Source of the DNA: Longimicrobiales bacterium
Lineage (GTDB): Bacteria; Gemmatimonadota; Gemmatimonadetes; Longimicrobiales; Gaopeijiaceae
Assembly (NCBI GenBank): GCA_029245345.1
Contig: JAQWPM010000020.1
Location: 1-34,266 of the forward strand
Reading direction: 5' to 3'
DNA: 34,266 nucleotides
Positions 22,602 to 32,200 of this stretch are shown here, piece after piece. The notes under the pieces are model-generated. The model was not told the origin of the DNA. It saw only the letters and a program-made list of their open reading frames with translations, and searched no databases. A program made the position numbers and the translations under genes. How positions within the stretch are numbered: position 1 is the first letter of the stretch; every line of letters begins with the position of its first letter.

Positions 22602-24848
22602 ATGCTACGTAGCACCGTCCTTCTTCTGGCCTTATTCGGGATCGCATCTCCGCTGTCCGCACAGGTAATCGGTGGAGCCGAGAGGACTCCGGTCGATCCG
22701 CTGTCGCTCCCACGCCCCGTGATGACGGCCTTGAAGATCGAAGGTGGAATTAACATCGACGGCCGGCTGGACGATGCCGCTTGGGCTCGCGCGACCCCGA
22801 CGTCCGAGACGTGGATCCAGATCACCCCAGAGCCTGGAATGCCTGCGTCCGAGTCGACGGTGGTCAGGATCCTCTACGATGACGACAAGCTCTATATCGG
22901 GGCTGTCATGCACGACTCGAACGTCGGCGCCTTGAGCGTACCGGGGCTCGAGCAGGACTTCGATACGCCGAACTCGGACATCTTTGGCTTCGCGCTGGAC
23001 ACCTATCACGACAGGCAGAACGGCTTCGTATTCGCGGTGAACCCGGCCGGCGCGATGTTCGACGCTCAGGCGTTCGACGACCAGCGGTCCATCACTCGGG
23101 CCTGGGAAGGCATTACGGAGGTTCGCACCACGATCAACGACTCGAGCTGGATCGCAGAAATCGCGATCCCGTTTGCCACGCTCCGGTTCAACCCGACCCA
23201 AGGGCCGCAGACGTGGGGGCTCAACTTCTCTCGGAGGCTTCGCCGGAAGAACGAAGATTCCATGTGGGCAGCGGTGCCGCTTCAGTTCCGCGTCTACAAG
23301 TTCTCGATGGCGGGCACATTGGAAGGACTGAGAGACTTGCCTGCGGGTCGAAATCTCTGGGTTAAGCCCTATGTGCTGGGCGATTGGATCACCGGGCCCG
23401 CAGTGGTTGAGGAAGGGAGCGAAGGAGCGGTCGGACTCGATCTGAAGTGGGGGGTCACCCCGAAGCTCACACTCGACCTCACCGCGAATACCGACTTCAG
23501 TCAGGTCGAAGTCGATGCGGAGCAGGTGAACCTCACGCGCTTTTCTCTGTTCTTTCCCGAAAAGCGTGACTTCTTTTTGGAGAACGAGGGCACTTTTGCC
23601 TTCGAGGACGTGAGCGTCAGGAACTTCCGCACGGGCAGCTCGAATCGAAAATTCCGGCTCTTTCATTCGCGCAGGATCGGACTTTCGCCGAGTCGCGAGC
23701 CGCTCCCGATTCTCGCAGGGGCGCGGATGACGGGGAGGATCGGAGAGCAATGGGAGGTCGGCCTGATCAACATGCAGACCCGGTCGGTTCTCGGTCCTGA
23801 AGACGGGGCCTCCTTCGACGCCGAGAATTTCTCGGTCGCGCGGGTGAAGCGTCACTTGTCGGGTGGCTCCAACATCGGCGCAATGTTCGTAAACCGGCAG
23901 TCCACAGGACTTTCGGGGCGGCCCGCGGAATTCAACCGCGCCTATGGCATCGATGGCAACTTCAATGTTCTCCCCACGCTCGTGGTGTCGGCCTATGCGG
24001 CTCGGACAGACGAGTCGGCGCCTTCCGGGGACGACAAGAACGTCGCGATGGTGCAGGCCGCGTGGCGCAGCGCCGTATTCAACTCCTCGTTCTTGTTCAA
24101 GCATGTCGGAGACGGATTCAACCCAGGCACGGGCTTCATCGATCGGACGGCGATCCGTCGCTACTACGGGACGGTTGGGTTCCATCCGAAGGTCCGTAAG
24201 AGCGGGATCTTGGAGATCAACCCGTACTTCGACGTCGACGCGTATACGACTCTGGACGGATCGCTGGAGACGCGCACGCTCACGCCGGGTGTGCAGGTCA
24301 GCCTTATGAACGGTGGGTCGCTCACAATGGACTACGCCGATCACTACGAGCAGCTCTTTGCGACGACGAGCATTGCGGGTGCGAGTCTCGCGGCGGGCGA
24401 ATACCGGTGGCGGGCTCCGAGCATGAATCTGATGACTGCCGGGAACAAGGCTCTGTCCGGACGAGTCTCCTTCTCGAAAGGTGACTTCTACGACGGCGAA
24501 CGCACCTCGGTCTCATTCCAAGGCCTATATCGCCCTAATGAGCACTTCTCGCTGCGGCTCTCCGCCCAGCACAACGACCTCAAGCTCGGTGGCACCGACT
24601 TCACCGCGGATCTGTTCAGCGGCCAGCTCCGGTACGCGAAGGACACCCGCACTTTCCTCATGGGCTTCGTTCAGTACAACGAAGCGACGGAGGAGATGGT
24701 CACGAACGTGCGCTTCAATCTGATCCACGCGCCCCTGTCCGATCTCTTTCTGGTGTTCACGGAGAGAAGGTCACTGGCCGGAGGGGTGACGACACCGGTC
24801 CTCGAGCGCGGGATCACGCTCAAGTTCACGAAGCTGTTCGCGTTCTAG
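22602..24848 (+). CDS. DUF5916 outer-membrane protein with CBM9-like N terminus (second copy)
   Basis: The 748-residue product begins with a clear signal peptide (LRSTVLLLALFGIASPLSAQ, cleavage after SAQ or LSA). The CBM9-like module (about 40-230) has INIDGRLDDAAW and ALDTYHDRQNGFVFAVNPAG. The barrel region (about 250-748) carries SLFFPEKRDFFLENEGTF near residue 320. It ends in a strand with terminal Phe (LKFTKLFAF), as expected for insertion by the Bam machinery. It is distinct from the copy at 14498-16861 in sequence but has the same layout, with the PEKR motif at nearly the same residue. Function unknown; surface ligand binding or uptake is inferred. One base separates its stop from that of the convergent amidohydrolase. 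Confidence 0.9.
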   Translation: MLRSTVLLLALFGIASPLSAQVIGGAERTPVDPLSLPRPVMTALKIEGGINIDGRLDDAAWARATPTSETWIQITPEPGMPASESTVVRILYDDDKLYIGAVMHDSNVGALSVPGLEQDFDTPNSDIFGFALDTYHDRQNGFVFAVNPAGAMFDAQAFDDQRSITRAWEGITEVRTTINDSSWIAEIAIPFATLRFNPTQGPQTWGLNFSRRLRRKNEDSMWAAVPLQFRVYKFSMAGTLEGLRDLPAGRNLWVKPYVLGDWITGPAVVEEGSEGAVGLDLKWGVTPKLTLDLTANTDFSQVEVDAEQVNLTRFSLFFPEKRDFFLENEGTFAFEDVSVRNFRTGSSNRKFRLFHSRRIGLSPSREPLPILAGARMTGRIGEQWEVGLINMQTRSVLGPEDGASFDAENFSVARVKRHLSGGSNIGAMFVNRQSTGLSGRPAEFNRAYGIDGNFNVLPTLVVSAYAARTDESAPSGDDKNVAMVQAAWRSAVFNSSFLFKHVGDGFNPGTGFIDRTAIRRYYGTVGFHPKVRKSGILEINPYFDVDAYTTLDGSLETRTLTPGVQVSLMNGGSLTMDYADHYEQLFATTSIAGASLAAGEYRWRAPSMNLMTAGNKALSGRVSFSKGDFYDGERTSVSFQGLYRPNEHFSLRLSAQHNDLKLGGTDFTADLFSGQLRYAKDTRTFLMGFVQYNEATEEMVTNVRFNLIHAPLSDLFLVFTERRSLAGGVTTPVLERGITLKFTKLFAF

Positions 24849-24849
24849 G

Positions 24850-26235
24850 TCAGCGTTGTCCCGCGTGCTTGGCCGCTAGGGCCGCGAGCCCGAGATCGAT
24901 CTCCTTCCGCGACACCCACCGTCCGCGGACCATCACACCCACGCGATCTGTCAGGTTCTCGAGGTCGTCCATCGGATTCGAACCCAACAGGACCAGATCG
25001 GCGCGCTGGCCAGCGGCCACGGTACCGAATGACCCATCCAACTCGAGATGGTCGGCCACGTACTTCCCCACCCAAGCCGTCCCACTCTTCAGGATTTCGT
25101 AGTTCGAGATGCCGGCCTCGGCCACGACTTGCAGTTCACGGTGAAGGGCATATCCGGGCACGTTGAACATCTGCGGTGAATCCGTGCCCATCAGGATGCC
25201 TGCGCCGGCGTCTGAGAGCCCCTTGAGGACCTGCTTTCTGAGCGCCAGGTAGGCGGCCACCTCTTCCTCGCCGCCTCGCGCATTCCCCTCCGACTGACGA
25301 CGCCAGGCATCGCGTTGACTCTGAGACACGTACTTCATCTCTGGCTGTGACAAAATGGCGTCCGCGTCAGGGAAGCCATACAGGTTCTCCCACAGGTACA
25401 TCGTCGGGACGACGTAGACGTCGTTGTCGATCGTGAGCTGGACGATCTCCGCGAGTTTGCCCTCGTCCACACCTTCCACGAGCCCGCCCAGACTGATGGT
25501 TCCTGCGTTCACTTGGGCCTGAACGTTGTCGGACGCGATGGCCTGCACGTAGCCGTCTAGGTGATCCACAGTCGACATGCCTGTTTCGATCGCATGCACG
25601 AGCCCGACATCAGCCGGCACGTGTCCGCCAAAGGTCAGGTTCACTTCCTCGGCGACCTCGGCCATTCTGTCCCACGCGTCGAGCGGGATGCCAGGGTGGA
25701 TCTTCATGAGGTCATACCCGCTCTCCTTGGCCGCTCGGATCAGGCCTTCGGCGGCTTCGGCGGTCGGTGCCGTGGTCCCGTTCAAGGAGGGAGCGGCTAC
25801 GTAGAAGTTCGGGCCCAGGAGTTGACTCTGTTCGAGCTCGTCGGCCAGCGGGATCTGGTAGTCCGAGCCCAGCATGCCTCGGATCGTCGTGATGCCATTC
25901 GCGACATACAGAAACAGAAGGTCCTCGACTGCGTCCCTGGGGGGATTGTCGCCGGGGGGCACGTGGGCGTGCATCTCGGCGAGTCCGGGCATGAGGTACT
26001 GGTCGGTCCCGTCGATGACCGTAGCGCCCCTTCCAAGCATCACGTCGCCTGCCGCACCAACTTCGGTGATGCGCCCATCCACCACGACAACTGTTTGGTC
26101 GGCTAGGACCGTCTCCGCTGTCATCGGCAGGACATTCACGTGGGTGAAGGCGATTGTTCCAGGCGCTGCCTGGGCAGCGTCTTCACAGCCCATGAACACG
26201 ATTGCTGCCAGCAGCGTGAATCGACGAATGATCAT
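24850..26235 (-). CDS. Exported amidohydrolase (imidazolonepropionase/prolidase-like)
   Basis: A metal-dependent amidohydrolase of 461 residues. The start at 26235 gives MIIRRFTLLAAIVFMGC, a signal with a possible lipoprotein Cys17; longer openings add unrelated residues. The metal motifs are MPGLAEMHAHVPP (His-x-His), a metal Lys candidate in YDLMKIHPG, His in FGGHVPAD and TVDHLDGY, and the catalytic Asp in LMGTDSPQ. The C-terminal cap has the usual GQRADLVLLGSNPM. This set is that of proteins related to Xaa-Pro dipeptidases and imidazolonepropionases of the amidohydrolase superfamily. The active site looks complete. It lies back to back with the propeller-M28 peptidase, with 96 bases between the two starts. 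Confidence 0.9.
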   Translation of the reverse strand: MIIRRFTLLAAIVFMGCEDAAQAAPGTIAFTHVNVLPMTAETVLADQTVVVVDGRITEVGAAGDVMLGRGATVIDGTDQYLMPGLAEMHAHVPPGDNPPRDAVEDLLFLYVANGITTIRGMLGSDYQIPLADELEQSQLLGPNFYVAAPSLNGTTAPTAEAAEGLIRAAKESGYDLMKIHPGIPLDAWDRMAEVAEEVNLTFGGHVPADVGLVHAIETGMSTVDHLDGYVQAIASDNVQAQVNAGTISLGGLVEGVDEGKLAEIVQLTIDNDVYVVPTMYLWENLYGFPDADAILSQPEMKYVSQSQRDAWRRQSEGNARGGEEEVAAYLALRKQVLKGLSDAGAGILMGTDSPQMFNVPGYALHRELQVVAEAGISNYEILKSGTAWVGKYVADHLELDGSFGTVAAGQRADLVLLGSNPMDDLENLTDRVGVMVRGRWVSRKEIDLGLAALAAKHAGQR

Positions 26236-26331
26236 TATCCCAGAACCCCCTACTAGATTTCTATGCTCAGACAGAGGCCCAACATCGGCGTCTGGACGGG
26301 ATCGGACCAGCACTCTTTCCACGCGATTTCG

Positions 26332-28812
26332 ATGACGAATATGCGATCCAGAATTTCTCTCATGTTGTTCGCGCTCCTGTTTGGTTTTTCCGGGGCTTCT
26401 GCGCAGGAACCGTCCATGCCGGATCATCCCGCGCTCCAAGAGGCGTATCTCGCCTGGGACCGGGGTGACTATCCGGATGCACTACGCGGTTATCTGGACG
26501 TCCTTAAGGGTGCAGAGGGAGTGGCGCACTTGGAGGAAATCGCTCGCCTTACCGGAGAGGTGTTCAAGGTCACCGAAGTCGCCCCGGATGGTGCGGGCGT
26601 CACGGTCTCGCCTGATGGGCGTTTCGGGACCTACAGGGCCGCAGGGCCGGCCGGCCCCGTGACGAAGCTCGTGGACCTCGCGACGGGCGAAGTCGTACGC
26701 GAGGTCGTAGGTGGCTCCACCGTGCTCGGCCCCAACGGCACCAGTGCAACGATTCGCGTTGAGGATACACCAGCGGTCTTGGCTGCTCGGCAGGCTGAGA
26801 CAACCGCGCAGGGAAGGGCCGGTCGCATGCGCGCTCAGACGGCTACGGCTTGGGAAGAAGCCAAGGCGGGGACTGTAGTGCTCACCACGAACAGCGGGGA
26901 CCGCAGCATCGACCTAGGCGGCCGCGCCCCTGTCCAGATGACGTTCGCGGCAGAGTCCGGCGACCTCTTCGTGGTGGCATCACCAGCGGATGATGCCAGG
27001 AGCACCTCGGTCTTCTGGGTCACATCGAGCCGTGTGACCCAGATCGACTTCGGTGTCGGCATTCGTAGCCTCCTCGTATCGGCTGACGGAAGCACCCTAG
27101 TCGGCGTCCTTGAGAATGCGGTGGCCGGTCTCTCCCGAGGAGGGCACCCAGTCATGCTTCCGGGAGCTTCGAACGTGTCGCTCTCCGCAAGTGGTGTCTT
27201 GGCGTTCACCCGTCAGAATGGAACCAACACCACTGTTCATGTGATCGATCTCGGCGCGGACGAGTCAGCACCTCGATCCGTATTCGAGACCGAGAAGCGG
27301 ATACAGAATCCTCAGGTGTCGCCTGATGGCGCTCACGTCGCGTTCGAGTTGATGGATCTTCACGACTGGGAGATCTGGGTGGCCGCATCGGACGGGAGCG
27401 GTGACCGCCGTTTGTCCATGGAAATTCAGCACGACCGGCGCCTCCGGTGGGTCGATGCCGAGCACATCATGGCAGCCAAGGGAGAGGGGCGGCACATGCG
27501 CTCCTACTTGTATGACCTCAGCGGGAGTGAGCCGCTCAAGCTCTTCCACAACAACTCCGTTCGGACCATCGCGCCGGAGTACGAGTGGGCGGTTGCTCCG
27601 GGTTCCGGGAAGATCTTGATGATCGCGGAGCGCGACGGTGACACGGTGTCTCCGGAACGTGGGGTGTATCTCCTCGACCTAAATACCCGAGTTGAGCAGG
27701 CTGATGTAGAGGCCCGCCTCGAGACCGCCCTAGCGAACGAAGTGGACCTCCGTCTAAGGGGGGAGGCGACGTTCGCCCCGATCGCTGCGGACGTCACGCG
27801 GGTCACTCAGCAGATCTCGACAGGAAGAATCTTCCAGTACGCACGGGACGTGTACGGCTTTGGATCCAAGCACGTGACGCAGCCGGGCAACGCACTGGCC
27901 ATCGCGTACTACGCGGAGAAGCTCCGCTCATTCGGATATGAGCCCGAACTCGAGTGGTTCGAGGGTCGTGGGCAGCGGACCGCCAACGTGATCGTGCGGA
28001 TACCTGGCACGGTGGATCCAGATCTGGTCTATGTCGCGAGCAGCCATTTCGACTCTACCGTGCGGGGCCCAGGTGCTGACGACGATTCGTCTGGAGCGAC
28101 TGCACTCCTCGAGGTCGCGAGAGTCCTGAAGGACCATCCTATGCCGTCGACCATCGAGCTTGCCTTCTTCACCGGCGAGGAAGCGGGTCTTCTGGGTAGC
28201 CGTGAGTATGTCCGGCGTGCCGTCGCGAGCGGAAAGCGCATCGTTGGCGCCCTGAACAACGACATGGTCGGGTGGAAGAACGACCACCGACTCGACAACA
28301 CGATCCGATACTCCAATCCCGGGATTCGGGACATCCAGCATGCCGCGGCGATGCAGTTCAGTGACCTGATCACCTACGACGCGCTGTACTACAAGAGCAC
28401 CGACGCTGCCGCCTACTATGAGGCGTATGGAGACATCGTCGGTGGAATCGGCTCGTACCCGGTTCTGGGCAACCCGCACTACCACCAGTGGACTGATCGT
28501 CTCGAGACGATCAGTCAGCAGCTCGTCGCGGAGGTCTCCAAAACGACCGCCGCCACGCTCATGCTTTTAGCATCGAGTCCCGCACGACTCACCGGTATGG
28601 TCGTGGATGGCGAGTCGGTTACATGGGATGCATCACCCGAGTCCGACATCGCGCACTACGTGGTCGAGTGGCAGACTGAAGACGGCTGGGCAGCCACTAC
28701 CGTGACGGAGAGTTCCGCGACGACCGCCGGTGCGGTTGGTGAGATTCGGGTCCGAGCAGTGTCACAGCGCGGTACGGCGGGCTGGGATTGGGCCCGGGCT
28801 GACACGAACTGA
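26332..28812 (+). CDS. Exported M28 peptidase with N-terminal propeller-like and C-terminal Fn3-like domains
   Basis: The 826-residue product (start at 26332, or ATG 26341) has a signal peptide ending GASAQ. About residues 60-480 show repeated beta-propeller-like segments (SPDGRFG, SADGSTLVGV, SPDGAHVAFELMD, ASDGSGDRRL). About 490-760 form an M28 zinc peptidase: ASSHFDST (His572), GPGADDDSSGATALLE (Asp about 585-587), FFTGEEAGLLG (Glu616, Glu617), NNDMVGW, and His718 in NPHYHQWTD. The last 75 residues (ARLTGMVVDGESVTWDASPE onward) resemble a fibronectin type III module. It is expected to be an extracellular aminopeptidase. The propeller may gate or bind substrate. No Shine-Dalgarno sequence is evident, so the exact start is uncertain. 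Confidence 0.9.
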   Translation: MTNMRSRISLMLFALLFGFSGASAQEPSMPDHPALQEAYLAWDRGDYPDALRGYLDVLKGAEGVAHLEEIARLTGEVFKVTEVAPDGAGVTVSPDGRFGTYRAAGPAGPVTKLVDLATGEVVREVVGGSTVLGPNGTSATIRVEDTPAVLAARQAETTAQGRAGRMRAQTATAWEEAKAGTVVLTTNSGDRSIDLGGRAPVQMTFAAESGDLFVVASPADDARSTSVFWVTSSRVTQIDFGVGIRSLLVSADGSTLVGVLENAVAGLSRGGHPVMLPGASNVSLSASGVLAFTRQNGTNTTVHVIDLGADESAPRSVFETEKRIQNPQVSPDGAHVAFELMDLHDWEIWVAASDGSGDRRLSMEIQHDRRLRWVDAEHIMAAKGEGRHMRSYLYDLSGSEPLKLFHNNSVRTIAPEYEWAVAPGSGKILMIAERDGDTVSPERGVYLLDLNTRVEQADVEARLETALANEVDLRLRGEATFAPIAADVTRVTQQISTGRIFQYARDVYGFGSKHVTQPGNALAIAYYAEKLRSFGYEPELEWFEGRGQRTANVIVRIPGTVDPDLVYVASSHFDSTVRGPGADDDSSGATALLEVARVLKDHPMPSTIELAFFTGEEAGLLGSREYVRRAVASGKRIVGALNNDMVGWKNDHRLDNTIRYSNPGIRDIQHAAAMQFSDLITYDALYYKSTDAAAYYEAYGDIVGGIGSYPVLGNPHYHQWTDRLETISQQLVAEVSKTTAATLMLLASSPARLTGMVVDGESVTWDASPESDIAHYVVEWQTEDGWAATTVTESSATTAGAVGEIRVRAVSQRGTAGWDWARADTN

Positions 28813-28816
28813 GCGG

Positions 28817-28843
28817 ATGGCGCCGGAGTTATTCCGGCGCCAT
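28817..28843. terminator. Bidirectional hairpin between convergent M28 and STAS-like genes
   Basis: ATGGCGCCGGA at 28817-28827 and TCCGGCGCCAT at 28833-28843 make a perfect 11-pair stem with a five-base loop. It lies four bases after the M28 stop and contains the last codons and stop of the STAS-like gene. It is well placed to end both transcripts, although no run of T follows on either strand. Confidence 0.55.
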
Positions 28844-29206
28844 TCCCGTCAGCCACGAGAGAGCTTCGTTACGATCCCTGAACGGCCGGATCTCGAGGCC
28901 CGGCGCCTGGGCCCTAGCCCCCGCCTGATTCATCATCCCGAAGACGATGTCGGACGGCGCGATGATGGCGACCCGGGTTATTGAGTCACTGTATTCGGCG
29001 AAAAAGCGCGCGCTGTCACCAATTCGTTCGGCTGACTGATGGCGCATGCCAGCGGCGCCCGACATGTCTACGAGGACATGACCAGGCACCGCCCGCTCCG
29101 GATCCTCGAGCCCTGCGGCCCCTACGCGGCGAACCTCGTTCGAGGTGTAGTCCCCGTCCACGGTAATGACGAGAGTACCCTCGGTGAGCTTAGAGAAGAC
29201 AGGCAT
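28829..29206 (-). CDS. STAS/SpoIIAA-like protein
   Basis: The 125-residue product matches the SpoIIAA-like (STAS/SEC14-type) fold: an opening strand ITVDGDYTSNEV, a central HVLVDMSGAAG strand-turn, a helix SAERIGDSARFFAEY, the strand RVAIIAPSDIVFGMM, and a C-terminal EIRPFRDRNEALSWL. Such proteins are small cytoplasmic ligand- or lipid-binding or regulatory units, and their function is usually unknown. The ATG at 29206 has a strong GGGGGAG sequence upstream. It begins ten bases downstream of the Asp-box protein gene, so the two are probably cotranscribed. A longer reading frame to 29446 runs antisense of nothing useful and lies inside the neighbour's coding region. Confidence 0.88.
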   Translation of the reverse strand: MPVFSKLTEGTLVITVDGDYTSNEVRRVGAAGLEDPERAVPGHVLVDMSGAAGMRHQSAERIGDSARFFAEYSDSITRVAIIAPSDIVFGMMNQAGARAQAPGLEIRPFRDRNEALSWLTGMAPE

Positions 29207-29216
29207 CGGCTCCCCC

Positions 29217-32200
29217 TCAGCCCGGTAGCCGCTCAGACGTCGTGCGCCATTCCGCGCCCAACGTCGCCAGCATCTCGGTGAAGAAGGCCAGCTGCGAGGC
29301 TTGGTCGGCTGACAGGGGCCCGACCCATCCGCCGGCGGAACCGCGCAGCCGCGCGATGCGTCCACTGAGTTCCTGACTTTCTCTGGCCATATCGCGCACC
29401 TTGGCTTCGAGATCAGCAGCGAGTTGGAGTGGGTCGGTGTCGGCATCGAGTCGTCGAGCGACCTGGCCCACCTCGCGACTCAGTTCCTGGGCGCTCATCG
29501 CCAGTTCCCCGATCCGAACGAGCGTCTCGGTCCATTGGCGACGAACGAGTGGATCCACATCAATCCGTGGATCCTCTTTCACGCGCAGCGTCTGTTCGTG
29601 GGTTATAGCGCCCGCGGAGAAGCGGACCGTGTAGAGACCCGGCACCACCCAGGGCCCGCCGCCGCCACCGAAGCCGCCGCGACCGCCACCGCCACCACCC
29701 GCTGCACCGTGCCGGAGATTCCAGACCGCGCGGTTCATTCCACGTTCCGAGCCCCCGTTCACCTGAGCGATTTCCACTCCCATTCCGTCATGAACTGTGA
29801 TGGATACGTCCGTGCCTGTCGAAGCCAGCCAGTAGTCGAGGATCGCACCGGCGGGTGGGTTCTCACCTTCAAAGATCATGTTTCCGGTATGGGCTCGTTC
29901 GTTCCGATACCGAATCTGCTCCGCATCCTCGATACCGAAGAGGTGTGCAGACGTCGCGGCAATGGCCGGTGTCATTTCCTGGAGCGCGTTGACCTGATCG
30001 AGGATCCACACTCCGCGTCCATGTGTGCCCAGCACGAGGTCATTATCCCGCGGATGCACAACGAGGTCGTTCACAGCCATGGTCGGCATGCCGCCCTTCA
30101 GTTCGACCCAGTTGCTTCCGCTATTCCATGACCACCATACGCCGAACTCGGTGCCCATCCACAGAACCTCTGGGTTCCGCAGGTCTTCTTTCACAGCGCG
30201 GATCACGCGTTCGGCAGGCAGGTCGCCCGTGATCGACATCCAGGACATTCCATTGTCGTCGGAGCGCCAGATGTAGTTGTTGTAGTCGTCGTTCCGGTAG
30301 TTGTTCGCGACCGCATAGACCCGGCCTTCGACACTCTTCGACGCATGGATGCGGTTCACCCACATCATCTCAGGTGCACCGTCCATGCGATCGGTGACCA
30401 GCGTCCAGCTTTGGCCGTCGTTCGTGGAGATCTGCACGTTACCGTCGTCGGTACCGGCGTAGAGGAGCCCAGGGGTGAACTCTGATTCGGCTACGGCCGT
30501 GAGCGTGGGCCAGTATGGGATTCCGTCATCGAGCGACAGCACGAACGAATCCGGCATTTGCTCCATGATCGCCAGTGTCCGCCGGTCGGTTCCCGTCGTC
30601 AGATCTCCAAGGCCAGTCCATGTGTCACCTCGGTCGGTGCTCTTATAGAGCTCGACCAATCCGGCGTACAAGGTGTTCGGGTCGTGCGGGCTGAGGATGA
30701 ACGGGCCTTCCCAGTTCCCGGGTGTCATGGCGTTCCCCAGTCGCTGATCCGGGTCCCCGAGATCCGGCCAAGTCGTCCAGTTGCGGCGGGCACCGATGAA
30801 GCCCTCCGGCTGGTTGGGTCTGATGCTACGGCTCTCGCCGGTCGCCATGTCGTTTCGGGTGAGCCCGAGGTACTGGCTCTCAGAATAGAGGATCCTGTTG
30901 TTGGTCGTGTCGACCACGTTCCAGAACCCGTCGCCGCCGCCCCAGCGTACCCAGTCTTCGTTCAGGATCCCCTCGGCCCGGTACACCGCGTTCGGGCCCC
31001 TCCACGATCCGTTGTCCTGGAGCCCACCGTAGACGTTATACGGGTGAGCCAGGTCTACGGAGACCTGGTAGAACTGGCTCAGCGGGAGGCTCGTGATGTA
31101 GAGGAAGTGGTCACCGCGGTCGTAGCTGATACCGAGACCGCCATCGTCTGCCTTCATGATGTGTTCGGAATCGTGCGGGTTCACCCAAACGAAGCGGTCG
31201 TCGCCGTGCGTCCTGTGCTGGCGCGGCACGGTGAACGTCTTTCCGGCATCGTCCGAGTAACTGTAGGCGTTCATCATGTAGACCCGCTGGTCGTCGTTCG
31301 GATCGACGAGGGGCTGGCTCGCGTACATCGGGCGAGGGTTCCAATCGCTCTGGAAGGTCCACGTCTCACCGTGGTCTTCGGAGCGATAGAGACCGGCCAC
31401 ACGCTGTTCGTACGCGGTCGCGGCGTTGAACCGTTTGCCCTGCTCTACGGAGGCGTAGAGGATCCTTGGATCCGCCTCGAAGATCGAGATCCCGATGCGA
31501 CCGATATCACCGGTCGGCAGGCCATTGTCGAGCCCCGCATTGGTGAGTTTGGTCCACGTCGCTCCAGCGTCCATCGACTTCCACATCGCGCTTCCGGGGC
31601 CACCGCCATGAAACCCCCACGGGCGACGCTGCCGCTGGTAGGTGGCTGCGTAGAGTACGCCGGGCGCGTTCGGGTCCATCGCGATGTCTACGACGCCAGT
31701 GAGTTCGTCTGCGTAGAGGACGAGTTCCCAGTTCTCTCCGCCATCGGTTGTTTTATAGAGGCCGCGCTCTTCATTCGGGCCCCAGAGATGTCCCAGGGCT
31801 GCGACGTAGACGATGTCGGCGTCATCCGGGTGCATGACGATTCGGCCGATGTGATGGCTTTCGGGGAGCCCCATGTTCGTCCACGTCTCGCCACCGTTGA
31901 TCGACTTGTAGACGCCGTCGCCCCATCCCGTGCTTTGTCGATTGGCACGCTCGCCCGTACCGACCCAAACGATGTCGGTCTCCTTTTGGTGGACAACGAT
32001 GTCACCCACGGAGTGAACCGCTTCGTTTTGAAATACCGGTTCGAACCGGACGCCGTTGTCCGTCGTCTTCCACACGCCGCCGGTAGCCGACGCGATGTAG
32101 AAGACCTTGGGGTTCGAGTTCACGACCGCGATATCGACGAGCCTCCCACTCATGGTGGCGGGTCCGATGTTTCGCGGAGCGAGACCATCGAAATCAGCTG

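Noticed and set aside
22632-24344. A 570-codon open frame antisense to the second DUF5916 gene
   Set aside because: It mirrors the codon use of a clearly real gene on the other strand; such long antisense frames are common in GC-rich DNA and the translation has no protein-like features.
29655-29699. A CRISPR or other spaced repeat array
   Set aside because: It is a continuous glycine-codon tract without spacers; no spaced repeat array was seen anywhere in the window.
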